Source: a virus
Length of the DNA: 30,416 nt
Strand: one strand, 5' to 3'
Virus record (IMG/VR): IMGVR_UViG_3300029981_000266
Coordinates: 1 to 30,416 of that record
The notes under the pieces were generated by a model, which ran no database searches, was not told the origin of the DNA, and was given only the letters and a program-made list of their open reading frames with translations. Shown here piece by piece: positions 1 to 7,168 of this stretch (positions are counted from its first letter, which is position 1; each line of letters starts with the position of its first letter). A program made the translations under genes and the position numbers.

Positions 1-490
1 CAGAGAACATTGGTATCCCTGCTTTGAGATATTGTATGTCTTCCTTGCCATCCATCTCCTTAACAATTTTTGACCAATCTCCTTCGTCTGAATAGTTGTC
101 TAACAATAGATGGTTGATGCCTGCTTCTTTTAAAGCTTCTATTTTTTCGTGTATGAAATCTTCTTCTTTTGCGATACCGTACCCGTTCGTTATTAAATGA
201 AATATTGTCTTTGGCAAAGCAAACCTGAAAATACTAATTATGTCCAATAATTGCGGGTTCAAAGTTGGTTCCCCGTGCATTGCGAAGATTATCTTACTTG
301 GCCAATTTGCTTTAGCTATTTCGCCCGCTATTTCTTTTGCAGTCTTTAGCGTCATAAAATTCCAAGGAGTAGTACCTTTTTCTCGCATTCCCCTTAACCC
401 GCAAAAACTGCAACCAAGATTACACCCCTCGGTCGGCTCAATTTGTATTGAGTATGGGGCATGTTGTAATTCTAAATCTTCTAATGCCAT
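1..490 (-). CDS. Radical SAM domain protein, C-terminus cut by window edge
   Basis: The frame opens with ATG at 490 and runs off the left edge after about 163 codons, so the C-terminus is missing. Near residues 23-30 the sequence reads CNLGCSFC, the CX3CX2C cluster that ligates the 4Fe-4S centre of radical SAM enzymes. It is preceded by IEPTEG, as is common in the family, and followed by HGEPTLNP, which fits the GE/GGEP motif that contacts SAM. Known family members cleave SAM to start radical chemistry. The substrate cannot be read from this fragment. Its ATG lies 6 bp after the stop of the 70-aa gene upstream, so the two are probably co-transcribed. A 7-deazaguanine (QueE) role is possible in phages but nothing here shows it. 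Confidence 0.85.
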   Translation of the reverse strand, partial: MALEDLELQHAPYSIQIEPTEGCNLGCSFCGLRGMREKGTTPWNFMTLKTAKEIAGEIAKANWPSKIIFAMHGEPTLNPQLLDIISIFRFALPKTIFHLITNGYGIAKEEDFIHEKIEALKEAGINHLLLDNYSDEGDWSKIVKEMDGKEDIQYLKAGIPMFS

Positions 491-496
491 AATGTA

Positions 497-709
497 TTAA
501 TCTTTTTTAAAAATTTCAAATATATAGCCAGTTGACGAACTGTAAATCGTTGCCTTTGGTTTATCCATCAACTCTATTTTTCGGTTAGTGAAAGGCATGT
601 CTTTTAGTTCTTCGCTACTTATAGAGGCAGTAATTGACATGTCTTCGGGAATCTTTATGCCCGACATTGCTAAATTTATAGCAAATTGTTCAACTTCGTT
701 TAGTGTCAT
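497..709 (-). CDS. Hypothetical protein, 70 aa
   Basis: This small soluble protein has no family I recognise. The first part looks helical (MTLNEVEQFAINLAMSG), and the C-terminal half looks like short beta strands ending in basic residues. It starts about 32 bp after the terminator that ends the tmRNA gene, and its stop lies 6 bp before the radical SAM start codon. It is therefore the first gene of a short operon with the radical SAM gene. No function is proposed. Confidence 0.6.
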   Translation of the reverse strand: MTLNEVEQFAINLAMSGIKIPEDMSITASISSEELKDMPFTNRKIELMDKPKATIYSSSTGYIFEIFKKD

Positions 710-741
710 AATGTATATTTTTCTTTATTAACTCTGGTGAC

Positions 742-770
742 AAAAATGGGGAGCCTTTTCGCGGCTCCCC
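742..770 (-). terminator. Rho-independent terminator after the tmRNA coding piece
   Basis: Read on the minus strand, GGGGAGCC and GGCTCCCC form a perfect 8-bp GC-rich stem around a 7-nt GCGAAAA loop, followed by ATTTTT. It lies 13 bp past the stop of the tmRNA tag frame, so it ends the tmRNA transcript and probably defines the 3' side of the coding piece before trimming. Confidence 0.9.
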
Positions 771-782
771 TTGGTTCACGTC

Positions 783-830
783 TTATGCTACTGCTCTGAG
801 CGGTGCATTAGAAAAGTTGATTGTTTTGCC
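783..830 (-). other. tmRNA tag-peptide reading frame
   Basis: The frame starts at the resume codon GGC (830-828), encodes GKTINFSNAPLRAVA and stops at TAA (785-783). Its GKT start parallels the Bacillus subtilis tag (A)GKTNSFNQNVALAA. The hydrophobic small-residue end AVA fits a C-terminal degron, although most bacterial tags end in LAA or VAA. The non-templated first alanine would come from the charged tRNA-like domain. The resume codon is inferred from the position in the molecule and the tag ending. Confidence 0.8.
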
Positions 831-893
831 CGTTATAGACAACGACTTTCTCTTTTTACCCTACTTATAACGCTGTCAAAACCAAACAGCCCC

Positions 894-978
894 GTATAAT
901 TGTAACTAACATTCCCGTAGTCTAAGGCATAATCGGAATGCAGTTGCCTTCTGTTAGTTACTCCTCTGGCGAAGGATG
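894..978 (-). other. Intervening segment of the permuted tmRNA
   Basis: This 85-nt stretch joins the CAGCTCCA acceptor end to the GGGGCTG 5' end and must be removed to give a two-piece RNA. It has its own structure: TAACTAACA near 960 is complementary to TGTTAGTTA near 902, and an inner CATTCC can pair with GGAATG, partly competing for the same bases. It holds no ORF. Its length and hairpin agree with the processed loops of known permuted tmRNA genes. Confidence 0.75.
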
Positions 979-1063
979 TGGAGCTGGAGGGAGTCGAACC
1001 CTCGTCCAAACGTATTTCAAATAAACGTCATAGATTGTCGTGTAATATTAATAACCTTGGTAG

Positions 1064-1996
1064 TTATTTTGTGACTTTTATGTCAAGCTTCACACCTTGA
1101 AGTCTTGGATTTTTAGCAATATATTTTGGAGCAATAGAGAACGCCCGTAAACCTGAATCCCAAAGATAACCTTTTTGCTTATGGTTTATTGTGCAACGAC
1201 AGTACGGGTGAACTGGAGAAATTGTCGCCTTATAATCAGCCGCCTTGAGTCCTATGTTATTCCCGTTCGCTATTACATCATCCAATACATAAACTATCGG
1301 TTCGCTATTTGGGTCTTCTGGGTCTGTCAAGTAAAGCTCTTTGCAATGTTTACAAGCTCCTTCATAAACATCAAAATAGACTTCGGAATCAACGCCGTGG
1401 TTCTTTACGATACTTTGAGCTATTCCGGAGTTATACGCTTCGTGTAATAAGTAGTAAGCAATACGCAGCCAATCCCTTTCCCAGTCCTTAGTCGCTTCCC
1501 CAAGTTCCGCTGCTAGAGTACGCCCGCTTTTTCGTAATTCGACAGCCTTCGCCGCCTTATCCTTGATTAACGCCTTTATTTTGAATTGGTTCTTTTGATT
1601 GCCACGAACTATGATATTTGAAGTACCTTGTCTGATACGACTACCCAGCCCACCAATATCATTATATGCTCGGTTCTTGATTTGTTCAAGAGCAAATCTT
1701 TCTTGTTCGGTCAAAGGTATGAAGTTACCAGAACCTAAAAACTTTGTAAACTGCGAGTAATTCAATCCCTTTGCTCTTTTAGAACCTAATGCGTCGGACA
1801 ATATTCCAAAGTAGAATGCATGGTCTATTATACCTTGACTATTCTTATACAAATTTACGTCAATTCCGGAAGCTAGAAGTAACGCTTTTTCGTTAGCCGA
1901 CAGATAATTGTATCCAAGTTGTTTACCCACGAATATGCATTCCCACCTTTTGAGTATTCCGAGTATATCTTGTATTTGGTTATTGTTGAATATCAT
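1064..1996 (-). CDS. Phage Mu gpF-like minor head (head morphogenesis) protein
   Basis: This 310-aa protein ends in the features of the Mu gpF/SPP1 gp7-like head family: a CKHC pair near residues 216-219 and HPYCRCT at about 263-269, a metal-binding-type Cys/His signature. The long helical middle (residues 90-200) is rich in charged residues. Family members are minor head components linked to the portal and to DNA packaging or ejection. Its start overlaps the end of the metalloprotease gene by 4 bp. Downstream the transcript runs into the permuted tmRNA, whose acceptor piece begins within tens of bases of this stop. Confidence 0.8.
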   Translation of the reverse strand: MIFNNNQIQDILGILKRWECIFVGKQLGYNYLSANEKALLLASGIDVNLYKNSQGIIDHAFYFGILSDALGSKRAKGLNYSQFTKFLGSGNFIPLTEQERFALEQIKNRAYNDIGGLGSRIRQGTSNIIVRGNQKNQFKIKALIKDKAAKAVELRKSGRTLAAELGEATKDWERDWLRIAYYLLHEAYNSGIAQSIVKNHGVDSEVYFDVYEGACKHCKELYLTDPEDPNSEPIVYVLDDVIANGNNIGLKAADYKATISPVHPYCRCTINHKQKGYLWDSGLRAFSIAPKYIAKNPRLQGVKLDIKVTK

Positions 1997-2889
1997 TTTT
2001 TGATAGGCTTAATAATTTCGTTGATTAATTTTTTGTACCTCGAATTAATCTTTTTGTCCAATTCTTCGAATACGGTTGGCAATTCCTTTTTCAACCAATC
2101 AGGCGCGATAAAATAATGCATAAAATTTTCTGCAAACACTTCATTGCTCTTGCTAATCTCATAAGGGCTGCTTGCGTGCGTAATGGTTTTAGCAAACCCC
2201 TTGTACCCCTTACTTTCAAAGTGGTCATAATGATGTCCTAATTCATGCACAAACGTATTTGCATCCAATTTGGAAGGCATAGAGATAGTATCTATCAAAT
2301 CATGTCCAGCTATATTTCCAGAGCCGCCGTTGTACTCCCTCAACACCAACTTTAATTTAATATCCCTTGTTATTTTTTCAGCTTCATCGAACGAAATTTC
2401 AATATCTAAATTAACAGGCTGTTCTAAATTTCTTAGTTGATATATCTTCTTAGCGTATTTTATGTAATTGTCAAAATTCAAAAAATCTGTTTTGTGCTTA
2501 ATGTCTTTTAAATTCGCACTTTGTATATAACTATCATCTTTGTCTAATTCATCATAATTAATATCGAATTTAGTTTTTAGCAAATCTTTGTATTTTTGAT
2601 ACTTATCAAGTTTCGGATTTAACGAAATAATATCTATGTACGCTTGAGCTTCATCATTTATTTCGTGTTTCTTAGCAGCGGGTTTCGCATCGCTCTTGCT
2701 GACATTACGCCAATCATACTTCCCTGAAGGAAGCTGTTTCCAGACCCATTTACCGTTCGGATGAATATCTCCCACGTTATGCCCCTTTTCAATGTCGTTT
2801 TCTTGCGCCTTATCGATGTCCTCGTCTTTGGTGTCGACTGCCGCTGATTTAGCGATATACTTTAACACATCCGCAACCGCCCCCGACAA
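1993..2889 (-). CDS. Zincin-type metallopeptidase with N-terminal DWRN module
   Basis: Counting from a TTG at 2889, HELGHH lies at residues 215-220, the HExxH zinc site of metallopeptidases. A downstream NEVFAEN (glutamate near 254) could be the third ligand. Residues 32-62 hold a module, DIEKGHNVGD through GKYDWRN, repeated in the 326-aa protein at 11400. No ATG is available close to the start. The same frame extends up to an ATG at 2979, one base after the preceding stop codon, which is the normal junction here, but a TAA at 2925-2923 interrupts it. The gene therefore either starts at a weak TTG, is read through, or carries a nonsense change. Its place between a lysine-rich protein and the Mu gpF-like protein suggests a virion role, either cell-envelope opening or head maturation. 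Confidence 0.75.
   Translation of the reverse strand: MSGAVADVLKYIAKSAAVDTKDEDIDKAQENDIEKGHNVGDIHPNGKWVWKQLPSGKYDWRNVSKSDAKPAAKKHEINDEAQAYIDIISLNPKLDKYQKYKDLLKTKFDINYDELDKDDSYIQSANLKDIKHKTDFLNFDNYIKYAKKIYQLRNLEQPVNLDIEISFDEAEKITRDIKLKLVLREYNGGSGNIAGHDLIDTISMPSKLDANTFVHELGHHYDHFESKGYKGFAKTITHASSPYEISKSNEVFAENFMHYFIAPDWLKKELPTVFEELDKKINSRYKKLINEIIKPIKK
2708..2797 (-). repeat. Diverged 90-bp repeat encoding the DWRN module, copy 1
   Basis: Aligned without gaps, this stretch matches 12184-12273 at 75 of 90 bases by my count. It encodes the end of DIEKGHNVGD through the DWRN segment in the metallopeptidase gene. Since the DNA itself is still similar, the copies look like a domain duplication or recombination within this genome rather than a distant family resemblance. 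Confidence 0.8.
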
Positions 2890-2922
2890 ATTAGTGTTGT
2901 ATTCTGAAATGAACTTGTTTTT

Positions 2923-2979
2923 TTATTCAGTTACAACTTTGAAGGGTGAAGGTATGAAATGTGAATCTTTCTTTGCCAT
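2923..2979 (-). other. 18-codon frame upstream of and in phase with the metallopeptidase
   Basis: The ATG at 2979 encodes MAKKDSHFIPSPFKVVTE and then TAA (2925-2923), followed in the same frame by 11 sense codons up to the TTG at 2889. The ATG sits one base after the stop of the upstream gene, the usual spacing here, so it is probably the original start of the metallopeptidase. The stop abuts a run of seven A residues. It could be a separate tiny peptide, but nothing supports that. Confidence 0.5.
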
Positions 2980-2980
2980 A

Positions 2981-3997
2981 TTATTTATCGCCTTTTTTGC
3001 TTTTTGATATTTCAACCGCTTCAGTCAGATATTTGTAATAATCTAAATAACCAGCTTTTTCTTGGCTCAACTCTTTATAAAAATCTAGAGACCTTTGTAT
3101 TTTTTCGTCATCAAATTTAGAAACGAATGGCGCAAACATATCTGGCCATAAAGGTCTTTCGCCAAGCATGTTGACTAAATCGTCTTGTTTTATTTTTTTG
3201 CTTATTGCCAATTCGACTTTTCTTAATATGGCATATCTCGCCCCATAGTCTATATCTCCAGCTTTCGTGCCCTCATCGTAAATTCTTTGAGATTCTTTTA
3301 ATTGGTTTGCTAACCCTTTAAAATCAAATCCGCTTTTTTTATCTTCAACGTCTTTTGAATCAGGTTTTTCATCAAACTCGTACGAAGCTTTTTCGTGAGC
3401 ATTACGCTGGTCGGTCAAGCTTTTTGCTGATTCTTTAGCTTCCGGAGTATCAACGCCCGACAGTTTCTCAATTGCTTCATTGAATGTTTTCACATGTCCA
3501 GCGTGTTCTTCCTTTGTCATGCCCATAGAAGATTTCTTGTCCATGCTGACCCCGCGTTTCTCGAGCTCTTTCTTTGCAGCTGAAACTAACTCTTCTTTTG
3601 CGTCTTTTGATTCCAAAACCTTTTTCAAAGTTTCAGTATCGGTCGTTGCAGCATGTTCTTCAAGTGTCTTCGTAATCGGCTTCTTCTTGCCGTTTTCGTC
3701 CAACTCAACTTTTTTGTTGTCTAAAAATTCTTTTGCCTTTGCTTTTTGTTCTGGAGTTGAATCATCTGAATCCATAACTCGCCTTGCTCTTATGGTTTGT
3801 TCAGAAGAAGCTGCCGACTTGACTTTCTTTGAGTCAACTTCGTTACCGTCTTTCTTTTCAGCCCCATACTTTTGTCCAACTCGGTTGAGTTTTTTGTTTT
3901 CCGGAGTATTTGCATAAACTCCGCTGCGAGATTTTTCAATTTCGTCTTCAAACCCCTTTAATATGTTTCTTCTTTTATCGTCTCCAATGTTTAACAT
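2981..3997 (-). CDS. Lysine/glutamate-rich probable virion protein with leader motif
   Basis: This 338-aa, highly charged, largely helical protein begins MLNIGDDKRRNILKGF then EDEIEKS. That is a short version of the N-terminal leader shared with the proteins at 10627, 11400 and 18376. Residues 40-230 are low-complexity and rich in K, E, D and S. The last 100 residues look globular, with GERPLWPDMFAPF. I recognise no family. Its position between the lysis genes and the metallopeptidase, and the leader it shares with two other virion-block proteins, suggest an internal or minor head component. The antisense 145-aa frame over it is a shadow. Confidence 0.7.
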   Translation of the reverse strand: MLNIGDDKRRNILKGFEDEIEKSRSGVYANTPENKKLNRVGQKYGAEKKDGNEVDSKKVKSAASSEQTIRARRVMDSDDSTPEQKAKAKEFLDNKKVELDENGKKKPITKTLEEHAATTDTETLKKVLESKDAKEELVSAAKKELEKRGVSMDKKSSMGMTKEEHAGHVKTFNEAIEKLSGVDTPEAKESAKSLTDQRNAHEKASYEFDEKPDSKDVEDKKSGFDFKGLANQLKESQRIYDEGTKAGDIDYGARYAILRKVELAISKKIKQDDLVNMLGERPLWPDMFAPFVSKFDDEKIQRSLDFYKELSQEKAGYLDYYKYLTEAVEISKSKKGDK

Positions 3998-4009
3998 GAT
4001 TTTGCGTGT

Positions 4010-4597
4010 TTAGAATTTTATACCAACATTTATTGTGTACCCTACTTGAGGACCTGAAACACCAACGTAACGTATTGCCGAAGCCCCAATCATATACTTT
4101 TGACCTAAATCAATCCCCGCTTGCACCTGATTCAAACTTAAATCTATCGACGACCCGACCATACCGTAAAACTGAATTGCCGGAATACGAGTTATGGTAT
4201 TGGTGGTCGTTATGTATTTAACAATCGGTTGTATGGTTGATTTTGCTTTTATTATTTTATTTCCCACAACTTTTACATCAACCTTAAACGTACCTAAACT
4301 GTCAGTTGAATAATCAAGATTGTAATCTCTTTCTAAATGGTAATCAGCCAAAATTGCTGTTGTGTCAACCTTTTGAATAATTGTTTTACCTGCTACAGCA
4401 TACGGAACGGTATCATGCACCGCATAAGGAACTGGGTTATCCAATGTTTTAATAATCTCGTACGGAACTTTCTTAGTTACCGTTACCGTTTTAGTGTTTA
4501 TTGCAGTTTTTACTGTTAAACGCCCCGTAAACAATCCAGCGAAAAATAAAACTACGATAGTGATTCCTGCGGTCAAAAATTTGTTTCCTGTTGTCAT
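4010..4597 (-). CDS. Single-pass membrane protein, possible inner-membrane spanin
   Basis: This 195-aa protein has one hydrophobic segment at about residues 9-26 (AGITIVVLFFAGLFTGRL), then an extracytoplasmic region with repeated VPYAV segments and mostly beta-type sequence. It overlaps the holin gene by 4 bp. A membrane-anchored periplasmic protein right after a holin is the usual place for an i-spanin, and similar proteins follow holins in Bacteroides phages. The usual helical spanin ectodomain is not obvious, so the function rests mainly on context. Confidence 0.55.
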   Translation of the reverse strand: MTTGNKFLTAGITIVVLFFAGLFTGRLTVKTAINTKTVTVTKKVPYEIIKTLDNPVPYAVHDTVPYAVAGKTIIQKVDTTAILADYHLERDYNLDYSTDSLGTFKVDVKVVGNKIIKAKSTIQPIVKYITTTNTITRIPAIQFYGMVGSSIDLSLNQVQAGIDLGQKYMIGASAIRYVGVSGPQVGYTINVGIKF

Positions 4598-5112
4598 TTT
4601 TCTTCTTGTTTAAAATAGTTTTCTACATCGTCTTCGTGTACTCCTAACTTATGAGCTATTTCGCCTGACAGTAATTTCTTCATCATTTTTACCGCTGGCA
4701 AATCAGGCTTTATTATTAACATATGAGCGCATACAGAAAAGAACTCGGCTGCACATAATAACGCTGTTACGAAAACAGTCCCTATACTTATGTCGTTGTT
4801 GATTAAAACTTTTTCTAAGACCAACGGCATAAAAAATAAAACAAAATACATTACCAATTTCACCGCTGTTGAATAAAGCGCGATGCTTATTTTAAATTTA
4901 CGAACCTTCAAAGAAGACCAACACCCAAAAAATAAATCGATAAAAAGAGCCAACAGCACCCAATGAAATAATTGCGCCTTTACGCCAAACGTTGCGGCAA
5001 CGAACATCATAAACATCATCCCCCAACCCATGACAGTACTGAAAATAAGTCTTAGTTTTAAGACTAAATCGTCTATTGTTAAAACAACTTTTTGAAAAGC
5101 ATTCAATTCCAT
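4594..5112 (-). CDS. Holin, Cph1/TcdE (phage holin 4)-like
   Basis: This 172-aa membrane protein has about four hydrophobic segments: residues 27-42, 47-62 with LLALFIDLFFGCW, 78-100 and 108-130. A charged tail follows, ending YFKQEEK. The LFIDLFFGCW plus basic KVRKFK pattern between the second and third segments is typical of Cph1/TcdE holins, which perforate the inner membrane to time lysis. It lies after the fibre gene and overlaps the spanin-like gene by 4 bp. No endolysin is recognisable nearby, unless the HELGHH protein contributes. Confidence 0.7.
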   Translation of the reverse strand: MELNAFQKVVLTIDDLVLKLRLIFSTVMGWGMMFMMFVAATFGVKAQLFHWVLLALFIDLFFGCWSSLKVRKFKISIALYSTAVKLVMYFVLFFMPLVLEKVLINNDISIGTVFVTALLCAAEFFSVCAHMLIIKPDLPAVKMMKKLLSGEIAHKLGVHEDDVENYFKQEEK

Positions 5113-5156
5113 CTCATATTACTATTTTATGCAAATTTATAGCCCTGTATATCTAT

Positions 5157-6905
5157 TTATTTGTACACAACTGTGCTGTCTATGCTATAATCTTCGGTCA
5201 AATCGCTGGTCGGTGCTAAGCTATTTATCGACACTGAATAATCTACCCCAGCCACAGCATTTTCCTGCTGGTTAGCGGGATTATACACATCGTCGATAAT
5301 GTATGTTTCCGATTCTACTCCTCCAATTGGTATGGTTATATTATGGTCTACGGTGACGTCTGGACCAGTCGTCCTAGCGTAACCTATTATATTAGAAACT
5401 AATGCGCTACCAACCGCCTCGCTGCTAGTAGCCTTGATGTGTATCTGGTCTCTAAATGGACCATCAGTTTGGTCATATTTAACAAACAATACATTAAGCG
5501 TTATCAAATTTTGTATTTTGGTAGACCCCGAAACAACCAAAGTGTCATCGGATATCAAAGTCAATGCAACCACATCCAGTTTTAAAATTTGGTTTGCTGC
5601 GTATGTAGTGGCAAAATATCTCCAAATCGATGCCGAATCGCTTTTATGAACTTCTGCCGCCCAAACTGTTGATGATACTTTAGTAATGCGTAACCAAAGA
5701 GGATATTGTCCAGCCTTGAATATAATTTGTATTATTGGACGTTTTGAAGAAATAAAGTCGGCTTGAGAAGCCCAAATATTCATAACATCGCGTACAGAAC
5801 TCCAAGCGTATGAAAAATCTGCGTAATACACTTCTACAGATTCACCAACTGCTAAGTTTTGAGCTAACCAAGTTGATTTATCTCCGGAAAGTTGTTTCCT
5901 GTAAGTCTTGGAAAAATTGCTAACAAACGCATTAGTGTTATTTATTTGAGCTTGCGTTTTTCTGAAAGCCGAATCCACGCTGTCATTGTTGTTTATGGCG
6001 GAAACAGAAGAAGATGGGGAAAAATCAAGCGACAATTTAATTCCTGTCGCTTCTTTAAATTTGTTTATCCAGCGTTGAAACTTGGACACTATTATTAACA
6101 AAGAATCGTTTAATAATATGTCCGTCGCTTCTCCCGTTGCGACAAGAGATGGGACTGTCTTTGAATAAATCTCATTAGACGAAGTTTGATTATTAATTTC
6201 TTCAGCGGTCTTAGCTACAATACTTTGATAGTTAGAACCTATCGCTGTTGTATCTCGGGACACCAAATCCATGTCGGTATCATATTTTTCTTTAGATACA
6301 AATCCCCCCGCCTTATCTTTCCAAGAATCCAACGCCCATTTGAAATTGAAATACAATCCATTATTCCAAGATATCAAATTGCCTTGACCCTCCGATATCA
6401 GCTTAGATAATTTGTATTTTGCTAACGAAAATATCCCCTCGACTTTTGATTTACCGAAAATATACCCATCAGTAAAATCAAAGTCGACTTCATCAAATGT
6501 GAATATTAATTTCTTATTGGTTAAATCAAACACGCCTGCCAAATCATCAATCAGTAAATTAGATGACGTAACGTGGTATTGTATGTTAGTTCCTAAATCA
6601 TCAACAACGATATTTCCTAATGCGTCTGTGTATTGAACCTTGGTGGTTGTAATTGCAACTGCTATCGCATTTAATTTATCTGTTATTCTATAATGAGCCC
6701 CCAATGACAACCCATCACCCGAAGCAAGATTAACTAACTCGCTGTATTGAATAACGGATATAATTTCTTGCTTCAAAACAATCCAATTCAAAAGAAAAAA
6801 ATCATAAACTTTATGACATTTCTGAGAAGGGGTTGTGTCAAACCAAATTAATGTAGTATCTTCCGGAGCGTTAGCTCCTATATACAAACCTGAAGTATCA
6901 GCCAT
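5157..6905 (-). CDS. Tail fibre / receptor-binding-type structural protein
   Basis: This 582-aa protein opens with GLYIGANAPEDTTLIWFDTT, a short N-terminal segment I associate with fibre or appendage proteins of Bacteroidota phages, where it probably attaches the protein to the virion. The centre (about 210-330) is N/S/T-rich and helical, with AEEINNQTSSNEIY and QINNTNAFVSNF. The remainder is beta-rich. There is no catalytic signature. It ends just before the holin gene and follows an 83-aa structural protein. It could instead be a baseplate or head fibre. Confidence 0.65.
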   Translation of the reverse strand: MADTSGLYIGANAPEDTTLIWFDTTPSQKCHKVYDFFLLNWIVLKQEIISVIQYSELVNLASGDGLSLGAHYRITDKLNAIAVAITTTKVQYTDALGNIVVDDLGTNIQYHVTSSNLLIDDLAGVFDLTNKKLIFTFDEVDFDFTDGYIFGKSKVEGIFSLAKYKLSKLISEGQGNLISWNNGLYFNFKWALDSWKDKAGGFVSKEKYDTDMDLVSRDTTAIGSNYQSIVAKTAEEINNQTSSNEIYSKTVPSLVATGEATDILLNDSLLIIVSKFQRWINKFKEATGIKLSLDFSPSSSVSAINNNDSVDSAFRKTQAQINNTNAFVSNFSKTYRKQLSGDKSTWLAQNLAVGESVEVYYADFSYAWSSVRDVMNIWASQADFISSKRPIIQIIFKAGQYPLWLRITKVSSTVWAAEVHKSDSASIWRYFATTYAANQILKLDVVALTLISDDTLVVSGSTKIQNLITLNVLFVKYDQTDGPFRDQIHIKATSSEAVGSALVSNIIGYARTTGPDVTVDHNITIPIGGVESETYIIDDVYNPANQQENAVAGVDYSVSINSLAPTSDLTEDYSIDSTVVYK

Positions 6906-6916
6906 GATTTTTATTT

Positions 6917-7168
6917 TTAGCGAGTGTAAACGTAATCGGATCTGTCATTCCAAACCGAAATAAAATCCATTGTTGATTGCGCATATTCAACGATCGTCAC
7001 AGTTCCAGTAACGGTAGTTTTTGATATCCTCCAACCTGCTCGAGATGGGTCTGTCCCTAGAGGTGCATACCCTTTATAAGTACCGCCCACTTGAACATCT
7101 ACGATAGGTTCTGGCATGGTATCGCTCAAAAGTTGTACTATTGGTGCGTTAGTTTTTTGTACTTCCAT
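6917..7168 (-). CDS. Small phage structural protein, 83 aa
   Basis: The middle reads YKGYAPLGTDPSRAGWRISK and the end WNDRSDYVY. This resembles the short 'IGYAPPGT...WRIKRI...WDNR' proteins found next to fibre genes in many tailed phages. I recall these from sequence pattern only and cannot name the family. The gene overlaps the end of the portal gene by 20 bp, so translation is coupled. It probably contributes to a tail or head decoration. Confidence 0.6.
   Translation of the reverse strand: MEVQKTNAPIVQLLSDTMPEPIVDVQVGGTYKGYAPLGTDPSRAGWRISKTTVTGTVTIVEYAQSTMDFISVWNDRSDYVYTR

Larger units (their letters stand above)
742..1050 (-). ncRNA. ssrA: Circularly permuted (two-piece) tmRNA
   Basis: tmRNA with SmpB rescues stalled ribosomes and adds a degradation tag. 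Two tmRNA ends are visible in reversed order. First transcribed is the 3' acceptor piece: a T arm with a perfect 5-bp GAGGG/CCCTC stem around TTCGACT, then CAGCTCC and discriminator A, ending at 979. Next comes an 85-nt insert, then the 5' piece starting at 893 with GGGGCTG and the D-loop-like TTTGGTTTTGACAGC. GGGGCTG pairs with CAGCTCC over 7 bp with a G3-U70 wobble, the alanyl-tRNA synthetase identity element. CCA is not encoded. Within the 5' piece CGTTATA and TATAACG can pair. The 5' boundary of the acceptor piece, near 1050, is a guess. Permuted tmRNAs are known from alphaproteobacteria and some cyanobacteria and betaproteobacteria. The gene sits between an Mu gpF-like gene and a strong terminator. 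Confidence 0.9.

Noticed and set aside
742-1050. An ordinary one-piece tmRNA, or a tRNA with acceptor CAGCTCC
   Set aside because: The 5' GGGGCTG lies downstream of the acceptor 3' end on the transcribed strand, so a linear fold is not possible. A tRNA with its own 5' strand above 1010 was sought and not found.
1993-2979. TAA reassignment explaining the interrupted metallopeptidase frame
   Set aside because: TAA, TAG and TGA all end well-supported genes in this window, so a general reassignment of TAA is excluded.
3480-3917. 145-aa plus-strand frame, the longest antisense ORF
   Set aside because: It mirrors the K/E-rich gene on the other strand and gives a S/F-rich sequence typical of antisense shadows. 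No plus-strand gene in the window is credible.
5113-5156. Possible promoter (TAAATTTG) between the fibre and holin genes
   Set aside because: The -7-like box is present, but there is no -33 TTG at 19-21 nt, and the start codon would be only a few bases from the transcription start.
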